Of a stretch of DNA of 9,754 bases, positions 1 to 7,927 are shown in pieces (position 1 is the stretch's first letter; each line of letters begins with the position of its first letter). The notes below the pieces were generated by a model, which worked only from the letters and a program-made list of their open reading frames with translations, had not been told where the DNA came from and made no database searches. Made by a program: the position numbers and the translations under genes. The stretch spans positions 1 through 9,754 of the forward strand of contig JAUUZS010000111.1 in assembly GCA_030589835.1 (NCBI GenBank), in the 5' to 3' direction. This DNA comes from Cyclobacteriaceae bacterium. Lineage in GTDB: Bacteria; Bacteroidota; Bacteroidia; Cytophagales; Cyclobacteriaceae.

Positions 1-670
1 AACATCCTTCCTGTTTAATGTCGGCACACCCTTTTCCGATAATCCCAATCTGAGGAACATCCTGCTTCGAAAAAAACGTGTTAAAGGCAATCTATTCCTG
101 AATTTCACCAAAGGATTTGATACAGATGCGGGAGGCGATTTTGACTATTGGAAATTAAATGCCCGATTAAACTCTAACATCAGGATAAATCGTCAGGACC
201 AGTTGGATGTCGTTTTGGAAAGCGGGGTTATGACTATGGACCAGCCCTACCCGATTATGTATGGAGGTCCGGGAACGGAATTCAAACTCACAGGTATCAT
301 CATTCACAATGCCTTCCAAACCATGAAGTTATACGGTTTTTTTACCGACCGCTATGCCCACTCTTTCATCAACTACAATTTTGGGAATGTGATTTCTAAA
401 AAAGCCAAATTCAAGCCTGAACTTGCCATTGCACTGAACCTTGGGTGGGGAAAAATTGAGGGGCGAAGGGAGATCCATGAAAATATTGAAGTCAGGGATT
501 ATCAGGGAGGATATATCGAGACAGGAATAATGCTTAATAACCTATTGCGCATGAAAATTTATAATTACTTCTATGGGGGATTGGGAATCGGAGCATTTGT
601 CGGTTATGGTCCTGATGCTGAAAAAGGGGCCTTTGCTATCCGTATTTCCTATGAGATAGGAACTTTATAA
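1..670 (+). CDS. C-terminal part of a DUF5686-like outer-membrane beta-barrel protein (5' end outside window)
   Basis: The frame is open from base 2 to the TAA at 668-670, so the gene starts left of the window and about 222 residues of its C-terminus are visible. The segment shows alternating hydrophobic/polar strands rich in Gly and aromatic residues, as in an outer-membrane barrel. The order of landmarks (a Y/GGPG stretch, FQTMKLYGFFTDRYAHSF, KPELAIALNLGWG, a GGYIETGIMLNNLL stretch, GLGIGAFVGYGP) resembles the C-terminus of Bacteroidota DUF5686 proteins, which usually carry an N-terminal carboxypeptidase-regulatory-like domain. This is recognition from memory, not a search. The last residue is Leu rather than the Phe usual for such barrels. 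It converges on hypE with 22 bases between the stops and is probably unrelated to hydrogenase maturation. Its function is unknown. Confidence 0.75.
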   Translation, partial: TSFLFNVGTPFSDNPNLRNILLRKKRVKGNLFLNFTKGFDTDAGGDFDYWKLNARLNSNIRINRQDQLDVVLESGVMTMDQPYPIMYGGPGTEFKLTGIIIHNAFQTMKLYGFFTDRYAHSFINYNFGNVISKKAKFKPELAIALNLGWGKIEGRREIHENIEVRDYQGGYIETGIMLNNLLRMKIYNYFYGGLGIGAFVGYGPDAEKGAFAIRISYEIGTL

Positions 671-676
671 AATGAA

Positions 677-690
677 TCTACTGGTGTAGA
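677..690. terminator. possible small bidirectional hairpin between convergent genes
   Basis: A perfect 5-bp stem (TCTAC / GTAGA) with a 4-base loop fills most of the 22-base gap between the stop of the barrel gene and the stop of hypE. Read on the minus strand it is followed by a T-rich stretch (TTCATTTTAT). The stem is short, so this is only a weak terminator candidate. Confidence 0.25.
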
Positions 691-692
691 GA

Positions 693-1745
693 TCAGCATA
701 TCCTGGGCAATTGCTCCCCGATTAGCATAGATACGACCCTCCGTCCTCCAATTCCTGATTTTACAATTACCTTTTTTGGATAGCTGGAAGTTACTTTTCC
801 TATAAAAGATGCATTTGTGCATTTTGGATTTTCCTGCATGATTTTTAATACTTCATCAGAAATCTCAGGTGATACCACCGTAATAAAAACGCCTTCATTC
901 GCTACATAAACCGGATCGAGCCCCAACAACTCACAGGCGCTTTTTGCTTCTGGCAACACAGGAATTAAAGTCTCCTCCAATTCGATGGATAATCCAAGTT
1001 TTGAAGTTATTTCATTGAGTACGGTCGCCAATCCCCCACGTGGGGGATCGCGCAAAAACCGAATCTTATCACCGAAAGTGTCAATCAGATTGCAGGACAC
1101 CTCTCCGATATACTGGGTGTCACTTTCCAGGCTTGTTTCAAACTCCAATCCTTCCCGAACCGACATAATGGCCATTCCATGTGTGGCAATATTCCCGCTA
1201 ACCAACACATGATCGCCTTCCTGAATGTATTCCATTCCTATTTTGGCTTGCGATTTAACTTCGCCAATCCCGGAAGTATTTATAAATATTTTATCTCCTT
1301 TTCCGCGCTCCACTACTTTGGTGTCGCCGGTGACCACCTTTACGTTGAAGGCATCAGATATAAATTTTATGGATTCAAGCAGTTTCCATAATTCTTCAAC
1401 TTTAAGGCCTTCTTCGATGATCAGCCCAAGCGAAATGAATTTTGGAACAGCCCCACACATGGCGAGGTCATTCATGGTGCCGTTCATAGCCAGATCACCA
1501 ATATTGCCACCAGGGAAAAAAATTGGGGAGACTACAAAACTATCTGTAGAAAAAGCGATTTTCCCATTCAATTGAAAAATCGCACCATCGCGTTGCTGAT
1601 CTAAATATTCATTAGAAAGGAGGCTAAATACTCCCTGCTCCAGTAATTTGTTGGTTAAAAGACCACCGCTTCCATGACCGAGGGTAATGGTGTCAAAATC
1701 AAAATCAGGCATAGGACATGAAAATCTGAGGCTTTTGTCATTCAT
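693..1745 (-). CDS. hypE: HypE, carbamoyl-dehydratase of [NiFe]-hydrogenase maturation
   Basis: HypE takes the carbamoyl group that HypF places on its C-terminal cysteine and dehydrates it, using ATP, to a thiocyanate that supplies the CN ligands of the hydrogenase iron. The 350-residue protein has normal family length. Visible landmarks are ITLGHGSGG (20-28), DSFVVSP (68-74), GDTKVV (140-145), RDPPRGGLA (232-240) and the diagnostic C-terminal PRIC with the acceptor Cys350. These fit the PurM/AIR-synthase-like ATP fold. The third residue of the usual D-P-T-R-G-G loop is Pro here; the Arg and Gly residues are kept. It is the last hyp gene and is separated from hypD by the HEPN/MNT pair, with a 76-base leader of its own after the mntA-like stop. 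It is therefore read either through that pair or from its own promoter. Identification is secure. Confidence 0.97.
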   Translation of the reverse strand: MNDKSLRFSCPMPDFDFDTITLGHGSGGLLTNKLLEQGVFSLLSNEYLDQQRDGAIFQLNGKIAFSTDSFVVSPIFFPGGNIGDLAMNGTMNDLAMCGAVPKFISLGLIIEEGLKVEELWKLLESIKFISDAFNVKVVTGDTKVVERGKGDKIFINTSGIGEVKSQAKIGMEYIQEGDHVLVSGNIATHGMAIMSVREGLEFETSLESDTQYIGEVSCNLIDTFGDKIRFLRDPPRGGLATVLNEITSKLGLSIELEETLIPVLPEAKSACELLGLDPVYVANEGVFITVVSPEISDEVLKIMQENPKCTNASFIGKVTSSYPKKVIVKSGIGGRRVVSMLIGEQLPRIC

Positions 1746-1821
1746 AATTTATTACGTATAGGGATAAATGAAATTTTCTGAAAAAGCAGATTATTGTGCT
1801 CACTATTCCAATGCATTTGAT

Positions 1822-2142
1822 TTATGGATTAATCTCAATGCCCCGAGTTTTGATCATACTTACCAATGGTGACGAATTATCATCATTGAATTTTTTTATG
1901 CCAATTAAAAATGGCTCTATCTTGGTATTAATTTTTCGCGTCAATTTCCAGGTTTTGCCAATAGCGATATCATCGGTTTCATCATATTTATCGGATACAA
2001 TCATGATATCAATATCGCTGGAATCTGTTGCAGTATCATTGGAATAACTCCCGAATAAAAAAGCTCTGCTCACAGAAATGCCTGCAGAGTTCAATAAAGT
2101 AATATACTCTTTCAATAATTCTATAACTTCTCTTTTAGCCAT
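1822..2142 (-). CDS. MntA-like minimal nucleotidyltransferase (antitoxin of a HEPN/MNT pair)
   Basis: This 106-residue protein is a minimal nucleotidyltransferase of the Pol-beta superfamily. It shows GSYS (31-34) followed at the correct spacing by SSDIDI (41-46), giving the GSx10DxD signature (G31, S32, D43, D45). The third acidic residue is probably Glu76 in TKIEPFLI, where Asp is more usual. In characterised type VII systems the MNT partner neutralises the HEPN toxin by attaching AMP to it; applying that here is inference. Its start lies inside the 3' end of the HEPN gene (22-base overlap), so the two are translationally linked, toxin first. The pair sits between hypD and hypE on the same strand. 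The MNT family is very likely; the symbol is left empty because the exact subfamily is not certain. Confidence 0.85.
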   Translation of the reverse strand: MAKREVIELLKEYITLLNSAGISVSRAFLFGSYSNDTATDSSDIDIMIVSDKYDETDDIAIGKTWKLTRKINTKIEPFLIGIKKFNDDNSSPLVSMIKTRGIEINP

Positions 2143-2501
2143 TTCGATAGTTTTTCAGTTTTGACTAAATAATTGATCACCTTGGATTTTTCAGGAATAA
2201 TTGGATTATAGTCCGGATATCTTCCTTGTAGCTGATATTTCATCAATATGCCCAGAAAAATCTCATTATCATCAGAGAATTCCAGATTGGCTTTTTCTGA
2301 TAAATATATTAGGTTGTGCGATCGGGGAGCAATTTCATTTGTCTTTTTTACAACATGAGCTTTTATTGCTTTTTCAATAACAAGATGGCAAAAGAACAAT
2401 CCATGCAGTAAACGATTTTTTTCAATCAAAATCTTGGCTGATTCCAAATCGTCTTGTGCACCTGTTTTCCAATATTCTATTTGTTTCTCGATATCTATCA
2501 T
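2121..2501 (-). CDS. HEPN-domain protein (toxin of a HEPN/MNT pair)
   Basis: This is an all-helical HEPN protein of 126 residues. The N-terminal YWKTGAQDDLESAKIL (10-25), the central HLVIEKAIKAHVV (39-51), APRSHNL (58-64) and QGRYPDYNP (92-100) match the PF05168-type HEPN domain. HEPN toxins are usually RNases using an Rx4-6H motif. I do not find that spacing here: R30 is followed by His at +3 and +9, R60 by His at +2, and R94 by no His. It may therefore belong to the branch without the classical RNase motif, or use other residues. It precedes and overlaps the nucleotidyltransferase gene. It lies 76 bases after the hypD stop, with a possible -7 box just before its ATG. It could act as a toxin or as a nucleotide/RNA-binding partner of the MNT protein. 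Confidence 0.85.
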   Translation of the reverse strand: MIDIEKQIEYWKTGAQDDLESAKILIEKNRLLHGLFFCHLVIEKAIKAHVVKKTNEIAPRSHNLIYLSEKANLEFSDDNEIFLGILMKYQLQGRYPDYNPIIPEKSKVINYLVKTEKLSKWLKEKL

Positions 2502-2507
2502 CTAAAA

Positions 2508-2515
2508 CAAAGATA
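2508..2515 (-). promoter_or_regulatory. candidate Bacteroidota -7 box upstream of the HEPN gene
   Basis: On the minus strand TATCTTTG matches the Bacteroidota -7 consensus TAnnTTTG exactly and ends six bases before the HEPN start codon. The nearest upstream TTTG is about 26 bases away, longer than the usual 19-21, so the -33 half is poor. If real, it would give the HEPN/MNT pair (and perhaps hypE) a separate, nearly leaderless transcript. Confidence 0.3.
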
Positions 2516-2577
2516 ATTATTTTATGTTAGTCCTGTTATATCAAAATTTCCAAACACTCCCTTTTCGTTTTTTCACG

Positions 2578-3660
2578 CTAACTCGAATAGTTATAATACG
2601 CTGCGCATGCGCCTTCCGATGACACCATCGGTGCCCCCAAAGGATTTTCAGGTGTGCAGGATAAACCGAATTCAGGACATTCTTTGGGCTTTTTCAATCC
2701 CTTTAGAATCTCCCCGGCGATGCATGCATTTTGAGTGGTGGTTTTATTTTCATCAAGCTCAAATTTAAACGTTGCATCAAATTGTTGAAACTCCATGTTC
2801 AATCCCAAACCACTGTTTGGCAACAGACCAATTCCCCTCCACGACCGATCAGTGACTTCAAATATTTTATTGACGAGTTGTTTGGCATTTTTATTACCGT
2901 CTTCCGATACCACTCTGGCGTATTGGTTTTCAAGTTTGGCTTCTCCTTTTTCTAGCTGCACAATACAGTTCCACAAACCCTGAATCAGATCTACAGGTTC
3001 AAATCCGGTAACTACAATCGGAATATGATAGGTTTTTACTATAGGAAGATATTCATTCGTACCCATAACCGTACACACATGGCCCGCTGCCAGAAAGCCA
3101 TCAATATTGGTTTCGTCATCCTGCAGAAGGGCTTTCATAGCCGGTGGAACCAATACATGCGATGTCAGCAAAAAATAATTATTCAGCCCCAAATTTTTAG
3201 CCTGCAATACGGAAAGGGCATTTGCCGGGGCAGTTGTTTCAAAGCCTACTGCGAAAAATATTATGTTCTTATCTTTTTCTTTTTTAGCGATGTTCACCGC
3301 ATCTATCGGCGAATATACAACCCGAACATCAGCGCCTTCCGCCTTTGCTTTCAGTAAACTAAGCTTTGTGCCCGGCACTCTCAACATATCCCCAAAAGAA
3401 CACAAGATACAATCCGGTGTTTGGGCAATTTGTATGGCCTGATCAATTAATTCTACCGGAGTTACACAAACGGGACATCCGGGGCCATGAATCATTGTGA
3501 TTTTTTCCGGCAATAAATCAAGAATTCCGTTTCGCACTAAGCTGTGTGTCTGTCCACCGCAAATCTCCATAATCGACCACGACTTCGTTACCACCTGATG
3601 TATTTTTTCCAGATATTTTTTTACGAGATCAGCATCCCTATATTCATCCAAATATTTCAT
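2578..3660 (-). CDS. hypD: HypD, iron-sulfur scaffold for Fe(CN)2CO assembly
   Basis: HypD forms a complex with HypC on which the iron of the [NiFe] active site receives its CN and CO ligands. It is the only redox-active Hyp protein, carrying a 4Fe-4S cluster. Family landmarks are intact over 360 residues: MEICGGQTH (31-39, with C34 and H39), HGPGCPVCVTP (58-68, with C62 and C65, a thiol pair near the iron site), GFETTAP (139-145), and four C-terminal cysteines (C313, C328, C335, C352) with the spacing expected for the cluster. The start is three bases after the hypC stop, so the two are co-transcribed. In the usual arrangement hypE would follow directly; here the HEPN/MNT pair intervenes. 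Identification is secure. Confidence 0.98.
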   Translation of the reverse strand: MKYLDEYRDADLVKKYLEKIHQVVTKSWSIMEICGGQTHSLVRNGILDLLPEKITMIHGPGCPVCVTPVELIDQAIQIAQTPDCILCSFGDMLRVPGTKLSLLKAKAEGADVRVVYSPIDAVNIAKKEKDKNIIFFAVGFETTAPANALSVLQAKNLGLNNYFLLTSHVLVPPAMKALLQDDETNIDGFLAAGHVCTVMGTNEYLPIVKTYHIPIVVTGFEPVDLIQGLWNCIVQLEKGEAKLENQYARVVSEDGNKNAKQLVNKIFEVTDRSWRGIGLLPNSGLGLNMEFQQFDATFKFELDENKTTTQNACIAGEILKGLKKPKECPEFGLSCTPENPLGAPMVSSEGACAAYYNYSS

Positions 3661-3663
3661 GGC

Positions 3664-3936
3664 TCAATCGGGATCAGAAAGTGAATTATTATATCTCTCA
3701 TTGTTGAGCTCATCGATTTCTTTAAAATATTCCAGGGTTTTCAAGGCTTCTTTTTCATCGATCACACTCAGTGCCATCCCAACATGTACCAATACATATT
3801 CGCCAACTTTTGCTTCGGGAACTGCGGCAAAATTTATTTCTCTGAGGACTCCATCAAATGAAACTTTCCCGCTTTTAAACAAGGGGTCTTCCGTATTCCG
3901 GATTGAAACTATTTTTCCTGGTATTGCTAGACACAT
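3664..3936 (-). CDS. hypC: HypC/HupF-family hydrogenase maturation chaperone
   Basis: This small chaperone carries the Fe(CN)2CO unit between HypD and the hydrogenase large-subunit precursor. The N-terminal MCLAIPGKI is the family hallmark; Cys2, exposed after Met removal, is the iron/partner-binding residue, which fixes this start codon. The body forms the expected OB-like beta fold (FDGVLREINFAAVPEAKVGEYVLVHVG is typical; only part is quoted as a landmark: VGEYVLVHVGMAL at 64-76 region). The length of 90 residues is normal, with a polar C-terminal tail after a helix (DEKEALKTLEYFKEI). It lies two bases after hypF and three bases before hypD. Only one HypC paralogue is present, so I infer it serves whichever hydrogenase the genome encodes. 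Confidence 0.97.
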   Translation of the reverse strand: MCLAIPGKIVSIRNTEDPLFKSGKVSFDGVLREINFAAVPEAKVGEYVLVHVGMALSVIDEKEALKTLEYFKEIDELNNERYNNSLSDPD

Positions 3937-3938
3937 GG

Positions 3939-6272
3939 TTATATAATATTTTTAGATTGAACTAATTCCTTGCTCTTTTTGATTTTTTTTGATTGGAAAT
4001 ATCCTACCAATTGACCGTAACTTATACATTCATCATTTGGAGACAAATCCTGATGAAAATACAGATTGAATTTTTTATCAAGGTGCTCTACAATCATATC
4101 CACCAACAAGCCATTCTGAAAAACACCTCCACTGAATGCAATGGAACGAACTCCTGATTTACTGGCAATATCCTCAATAATCATGACTATTGTACTATGG
4201 AATTTCGCTGCAATTTTTCCCGCTTCCATACCGGAAGCAATGTCTTGTAGTATTGCCCTTAAAATTTCTCCCAGATCAATTGATTCTTCAGATGAAAGCA
4301 AAGGAATATACCCTTCAGGATATCCACCATTTCGGTCGCAATATTTTTGAGCCAGACATTCCAGGTACATTGCGGCTTCCCCTTCATATGTATTTTTTTG
4401 ACATAAGCCAAGGATGCTGGAAACGGCGTCAAAAACACGACCCATACTTGAAGTTTGAAGGGTGGATTTGTCAAGCACTTTTACATATAATTCGAACTCT
4501 TCTTCTGAAAACACATCTTTCAAAATTGCAGTATTATTACCTGATGAGTGCAGAAATGAAAGTGCGGAAAGCCTTGGCTCCCTGGACATTTTATCGCCCA
4601 ATATATGCGGGAAGTATTTTAGTTGATTGGTTCGTGACAATTCGCCAAATTCAAAACTGAAAAACTCACCACCCCATACAGCTCCATCATTTCCCATTCC
4701 TGTTCCGTCAAACACAACCCCGAGTATTTTTTCTTCTGAGTTTAATAGGTCATTCTCACCCAGGACTGCCCACAGATGTGCATCGTGATGTTGAATTTCA
4801 ACTATAGATGAATTGTGGGAGATTGCTAATTCTTTCCCCAATTGTGTCGAAAAATATGCAGGATGTTTATCGGCCAATATTATCTCGGGTTTGAACCGCA
4901 GGAGCTGTTGAAAATGATTTAAGGTACGCTCGTAGCTTATTTGTGCATCAAATTCTGTGGTATCGCCAAGGAATTGGGAGACATGGCAACGGTCATTGCT
5001 CCAAATGCAAAACGTACTTTTAAGCAAAGCGCCCATTGCCAGTACATCTTCCTCCAAGGTGGAATCCACGGCATTTTGCAAAAATCCCGGAGCGTAGCCC
5101 CTTGACCTGCGAATCATGATTTTTCTTTGAGTTGCAGGGGAAAATTTAACCACAGCATCATCCTGTGGGATTTGAATGTCCCGGTTATTAAGTAAAAAAT
5201 AATCAGCAAATTTGCCTAAAGATTTTACCGCTTCTTCATTTTTATAGATGATTGGCGATCCTTTTTGATTGCCACTGGTGGCAAGTAGTGGCTTGTTTAA
5301 TTTCTCGGCGATCAAAATCAGCAATGGCGCATAAGGGAGCATGACACCCAGACGATCCAGGCCAGGCGCGATATGGGGCATAAGTGAGCCGGCATTGTCT
5401 CCCTCTTTTTGTTTTAGCAGAACTATTGGAGAAGCTGAGCTTCTTAGTTCATTTAACTCTTCTTTAGAAATATGAAAGTTATCCCTCACATGATCCACGT
5501 CAGGATACAATAGGGCAAATGGCTTTTTTTTGCGATGCTTTTTCTTTCTTAGTTCGTTAACAGTTTGCTCATTTTCAGCATCACAGATTAGCAGGAACCC
5601 CCCGATTCCTTTCACAGATACGATTGCGCCCTTTTCGATTTGATTGCTGATAAAATCAACTATTTCTTCTTCTTTTATTGCTAGCGTTTGACCCTTACCA
5701 TCTACCACCCATTGACTGATTTTGCAATTGGTGCAGGAATTTGTTTGAGAATAAAATCGATCATTTAGTGGATTTGAAAATTCAATTTCACATTCCTGAC
5801 ACATCTCAAAGGAATCCATACTGGTTTGGTCACGGTCGTAAGGAAGGCCTTTTTCGATCGAAAACCGTGGCCCGCAAGCTGTACAGGTAATGTATGGATA
5901 ATGGTGCCTTCTGTTATTTGGGTCTTTTAATTCGGCCTTACATCGCTCACAAATCGCAAAATCCGGAGTGATAAGGAGATCTGGTGTTCCTTCCAAATCG
6001 CTATCGACAATTGAAAAATCGCTATACGATCTATAAGGGATCTCCTCATAATCTATCGATGTAATCACGGATTGCTCCGGGGTATTGTTTCGGATTTGTG
6101 ATATGAATTTTTCTACTAATAGTGTTTCACTATTTATATAAATATGAACACCGTCCAGGGTATTAGACACGGATCCGTCAAATCCATTTTCTGTTGCCAG
6201 CTTATAGATAAATGGCCGAAATCCAATTCCCTGCACTCTTCCTTTGATATGAATATGGAAGCTAAGCAACAT
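3939..6272 (-). CDS. hypF: HypF, carbamoyltransferase of [NiFe]-hydrogenase maturation
   Basis: HypF converts carbamoyl phosphate and ATP to a carbamoyl adenylate and transfers the carbamoyl group to the C-terminal Cys of HypE. All domains are visible in 777 residues: an acylphosphatase domain (IKGRVQGIGFRPF, 9-21); two zinc motifs of form Cx2Cx18Cx2C (C108/C111/C130/C133 and C158/C161/C180/C183); a YrdC-like domain (about 200-390, with KGIGGF at 221-226 and RRSRGYAPG at 388-396); and a Kae1-like domain (VEIQHHDAH 491-499, FDGTGMGNDG 521-530, SSMGRVFDA 608-616, FSGGVFQNG 713-721). I chose the ATG at 6272; an in-frame TTG at 6275 directly before it is less likely. hypB ends only nine bases upstream. 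The closing motif reads SPNDECISYGQ, where many HypF proteins have two glycines after the Asp; the rest is canonical. Confidence 0.98.
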   Translation of the reverse strand: MLLSFHIHIKGRVQGIGFRPFIYKLATENGFDGSVSNTLDGVHIYINSETLLVEKFISQIRNNTPEQSVITSIDYEEIPYRSYSDFSIVDSDLEGTPDLLITPDFAICERCKAELKDPNNRRHHYPYITCTACGPRFSIEKGLPYDRDQTSMDSFEMCQECEIEFSNPLNDRFYSQTNSCTNCKISQWVVDGKGQTLAIKEEEIVDFISNQIEKGAIVSVKGIGGFLLICDAENEQTVNELRKKKHRKKKPFALLYPDVDHVRDNFHISKEELNELRSSASPIVLLKQKEGDNAGSLMPHIAPGLDRLGVMLPYAPLLILIAEKLNKPLLATSGNQKGSPIIYKNEEAVKSLGKFADYFLLNNRDIQIPQDDAVVKFSPATQRKIMIRRSRGYAPGFLQNAVDSTLEEDVLAMGALLKSTFCIWSNDRCHVSQFLGDTTEFDAQISYERTLNHFQQLLRFKPEIILADKHPAYFSTQLGKELAISHNSSIVEIQHHDAHLWAVLGENDLLNSEEKILGVVFDGTGMGNDGAVWGGEFFSFEFGELSRTNQLKYFPHILGDKMSREPRLSALSFLHSSGNNTAILKDVFSEEEFELYVKVLDKSTLQTSSMGRVFDAVSSILGLCQKNTYEGEAAMYLECLAQKYCDRNGGYPEGYIPLLSSEESIDLGEILRAILQDIASGMEAGKIAAKFHSTIVMIIEDIASKSGVRSIAFSGGVFQNGLLVDMIVEHLDKKFNLYFHQDLSPNDECISYGQLVGYFQSKKIKKSKELVQSKNII

Positions 6273-6281
6273 CAATTTATA

Positions 6282-7079
6282 TCAATCAATTTGTGATTTC
6301 AACCAATCCAGCCACGCGTCCATTCCTTCTCCTGTCGTCGCAGAAAGCTCAAAAAACTTCAGGTGATGATTGATCCTCAAGGCGTATTCCTTTACTTTTT
6401 CAACACTGAAATTCACATATGGCAGCAGGTCAATTTTATTGATAATGCAGATATCTGATGAGTCGAACATGTATGGATATTTCATTGGTTTGTCTTCTCC
6501 TTCAGTCACACTTATGATTACGACACGCTTATTTTCGCCCAGATCAAACATTGCCGGACAAACAAGATTGCCGACATTTTCGATAAAGAGTATTGAATTT
6601 TCCTTTATTTCCAGTTTTTTTATCGCATGAAGCACCATATGAGCATCCAGGTGGCATCCTTTTCCGGTATTCACCTGAACTACCGGCACCCCCGTAGCGG
6701 CAATCCGTTTTGCATCATTCATGCTCTGCTGATCACCTTCTATAATCGAAAGCTCCATTTCAGACTTCAATAGCTTAATCGATTCTTCCAGTATGGTCGT
6801 TTTTCCAGATCCGGGAGAACTTACCATATTGATTGCAAAGGTATTTTTTGCTTCAAGAAATCCTCTGTTCCTTTCGGCCAGCAGGTCGTTTTCATGAAGG
6901 ATATTTTTTTCCAGGTCTATTTGAGATGTTGCGGTATGCCCAATATGTGCACCATGATCATGTTCGTGATGGTGATGACCATGATTTTTATATCCATTTT
7001 CCGAAGCTGTTTTTTCCTCTCCTGGCCTCTGTATTTTTACCTCATCTTCAGGATGACCGCATCCGCATGTTGTGCACAT
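6282..7079 (-). CDS. hypB: HypB, nickel-delivery GTPase with His-rich segment
   Basis: HypB is the SIMIBI-class GTPase that, with HypA, inserts nickel into the hydrogenase large subunit. The 265-residue protein starts with MCTTCGC (C2, C5, C7), the high-affinity nickel motif known from E. coli HypB. A His-rich stretch follows (nine His between 33 and 48), which in other HypB proteins stores nickel. The G domain shows SSPGSGKTT (87-95, P-loop), EGDQQ (114-118), GKGCHLDAHMV (139-149) and NKIDLLPY (214-221). C142, H143 and C174 reproduce the metal site at the GTPase dimer interface with the same 32-residue spacing as the E. coli Cys166/Cys198 pair. It is the first hyp gene on this strand. hypA, its usual partner, is not next to it: the upstream gene is a divergent RNA methyltransferase. 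Confidence 0.98.
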   Translation of the reverse strand: MCTTCGCGHPEDEVKIQRPGEEKTASENGYKNHGHHHHEHDHGAHIGHTATSQIDLEKNILHENDLLAERNRGFLEAKNTFAINMVSSPGSGKTTILEESIKLLKSEMELSIIEGDQQSMNDAKRIAATGVPVVQVNTGKGCHLDAHMVLHAIKKLEIKENSILFIENVGNLVCPAMFDLGENKRVVIISVTEGEDKPMKYPYMFDSSDICIINKIDLLPYVNFSVEKVKEYALRINHHLKFFELSATTGEGMDAWLDWLKSQID

Positions 7080-7114
7080 AGTACTGATATTTAAAATTGT
7101 AGTCTAGTTGATAA

Positions 7115-7154
7115 CAAATTGAACGTAAATAAAAGTCCTCAATTGTTTAATTTG
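7115..7154. promoter_or_regulatory. inverted repeat in the hypB/trmH divergent intergenic region
   Basis: CAAATTGAAC (7115-7124) and GTTTAATTTG (7145-7154) form a 9-of-10 inverted repeat with a 20-base spacer. They lie 36-75 bases upstream of the hypB start in the 173-base divergent region. A second short palindrome, ATACAT-TG-ATGTAT (7207-7220), lies nearer trmH. Either could be an operator, but in AT-rich DNA such repeats can also arise by chance. Confidence 0.2.
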
Positions 7155-7252
7155 GGTGTAAATTAGTTGGATATTCGCTTTAGTAAAATGACAAATATCA
7201 TATTCGATACATTGATGTATTAATTTTTTAAACTATTACGATAATTCCGGAA

Positions 7253-7927
7253 ATGGACAAAAAAAAGCACCTTGAATACCTTGAATCTTATTTGACACCG
7301 CGAAGGAAATTTTTATTTGATAACATTACCGCCAATCGAACCAGGCATTTTACCATAGTAGCAGAAGACACCTATCAGGATCACAATGCAAGTGCGCTCA
7401 TTAGGAATTGTGATTGTTTCGGGATTCAGGACTTACACATCATCGAGGAAATTAACAGATATCGGCTTGCGGTTGGCATGACCCAGGGAGCTGAAAAATG
7501 GGTTGATCTTCACTATTACAGCAAAAATGAAAATAACACGCAAACCTGTATTGATACGCTTAAAGGTCAAGGGTATGCCATCATTGCAACTACCCCTCAT
7601 GAAAAGGATTGTTTTGTGGATGATTTTGATGTGAGCAGAAAATCAGCCTTCTTTTTTGGCAAAGAAAATACCGGGCTCTCACAAAAGATATTGGATCAGG
7701 CAGATGGGTTTGTGAAAATACCCATGTTTGGATTTTCTGAAAGTTATAATATTTCGGTGTCTGTTGCGCTGTTGCTGCAGTCCCTGATAAAGGAATTACA
7801 TAACGATGACACCATTAATTGGCAACTTACAGAAAAAGAAATCATGGACTTGAAAATAGATTGGAGCATCAAAACCATTCAAAACGGAGATCGGATCTCA
7901 GCGAAATATCTGGCTGAGCAGGAATGA
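7253..7927 (+). CDS. trmH: TrmH/SpoU-family 2'-O-ribose RNA methyltransferase
   Basis: A SPOUT-fold methyltransferase that uses S-adenosylmethionine to methylate a ribose 2'-OH, most likely tRNA Gm18. All three SpoU motifs are present: motif 1 HNASALIRNCDCFGI (44-58, catalytic Arg51 and Asn45), motif 2 AFFFGKENTGLS (132-143) and motif 3 IPMFGFSESYNISVSVALLL (156-175) with the knot-forming loop. The N-terminal RRKFLFDNITANRTRHFTIV and the C-terminal polar extension match the TrmH tRNA branch rather than the TrmL or RlmB branches. The length of 224 residues is normal. It is transcribed away from hypB and ends immediately against the stop codon of the opposite-strand toxin gene, with no bases between. 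A role in hydrogenase maturation is not implied. Exact substrate assignment is inferred from family. Confidence 0.88.
   Translation: MDKKKHLEYLESYLTPRRKFLFDNITANRTRHFTIVAEDTYQDHNASALIRNCDCFGIQDLHIIEEINRYRLAVGMTQGAEKWVDLHYYSKNENNTQTCIDTLKGQGYAIIATTPHEKDCFVDDFDVSRKSAFFFGKENTGLSQKILDQADGFVKIPMFGFSESYNISVSVALLLQSLIKELHNDDTINWQLTEKEIMDLKIDWSIKTIQNGDRISAKYLAEQE

Noticed and set aside
1225..1575. 116-codon open frame on the plus strand
   Set aside because: It is the antisense shadow of the well-conserved hypE; its composition is that of a reversed coding strand.
4190..4660. 156-codon open frame on the plus strand
   Set aside because: It lies wholly antisense to the conserved Kae1-like domain of hypF and shows no recognisable motif.
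7103..7125. FNR/CRP-like TTGAT half-site upstream of hypB (oxygen control of hydrogenase maturation would make sense)
   Set aside because: The second half-site ATCAA is missing at the required spacing, so the match is no better than chance in AT-rich DNA.
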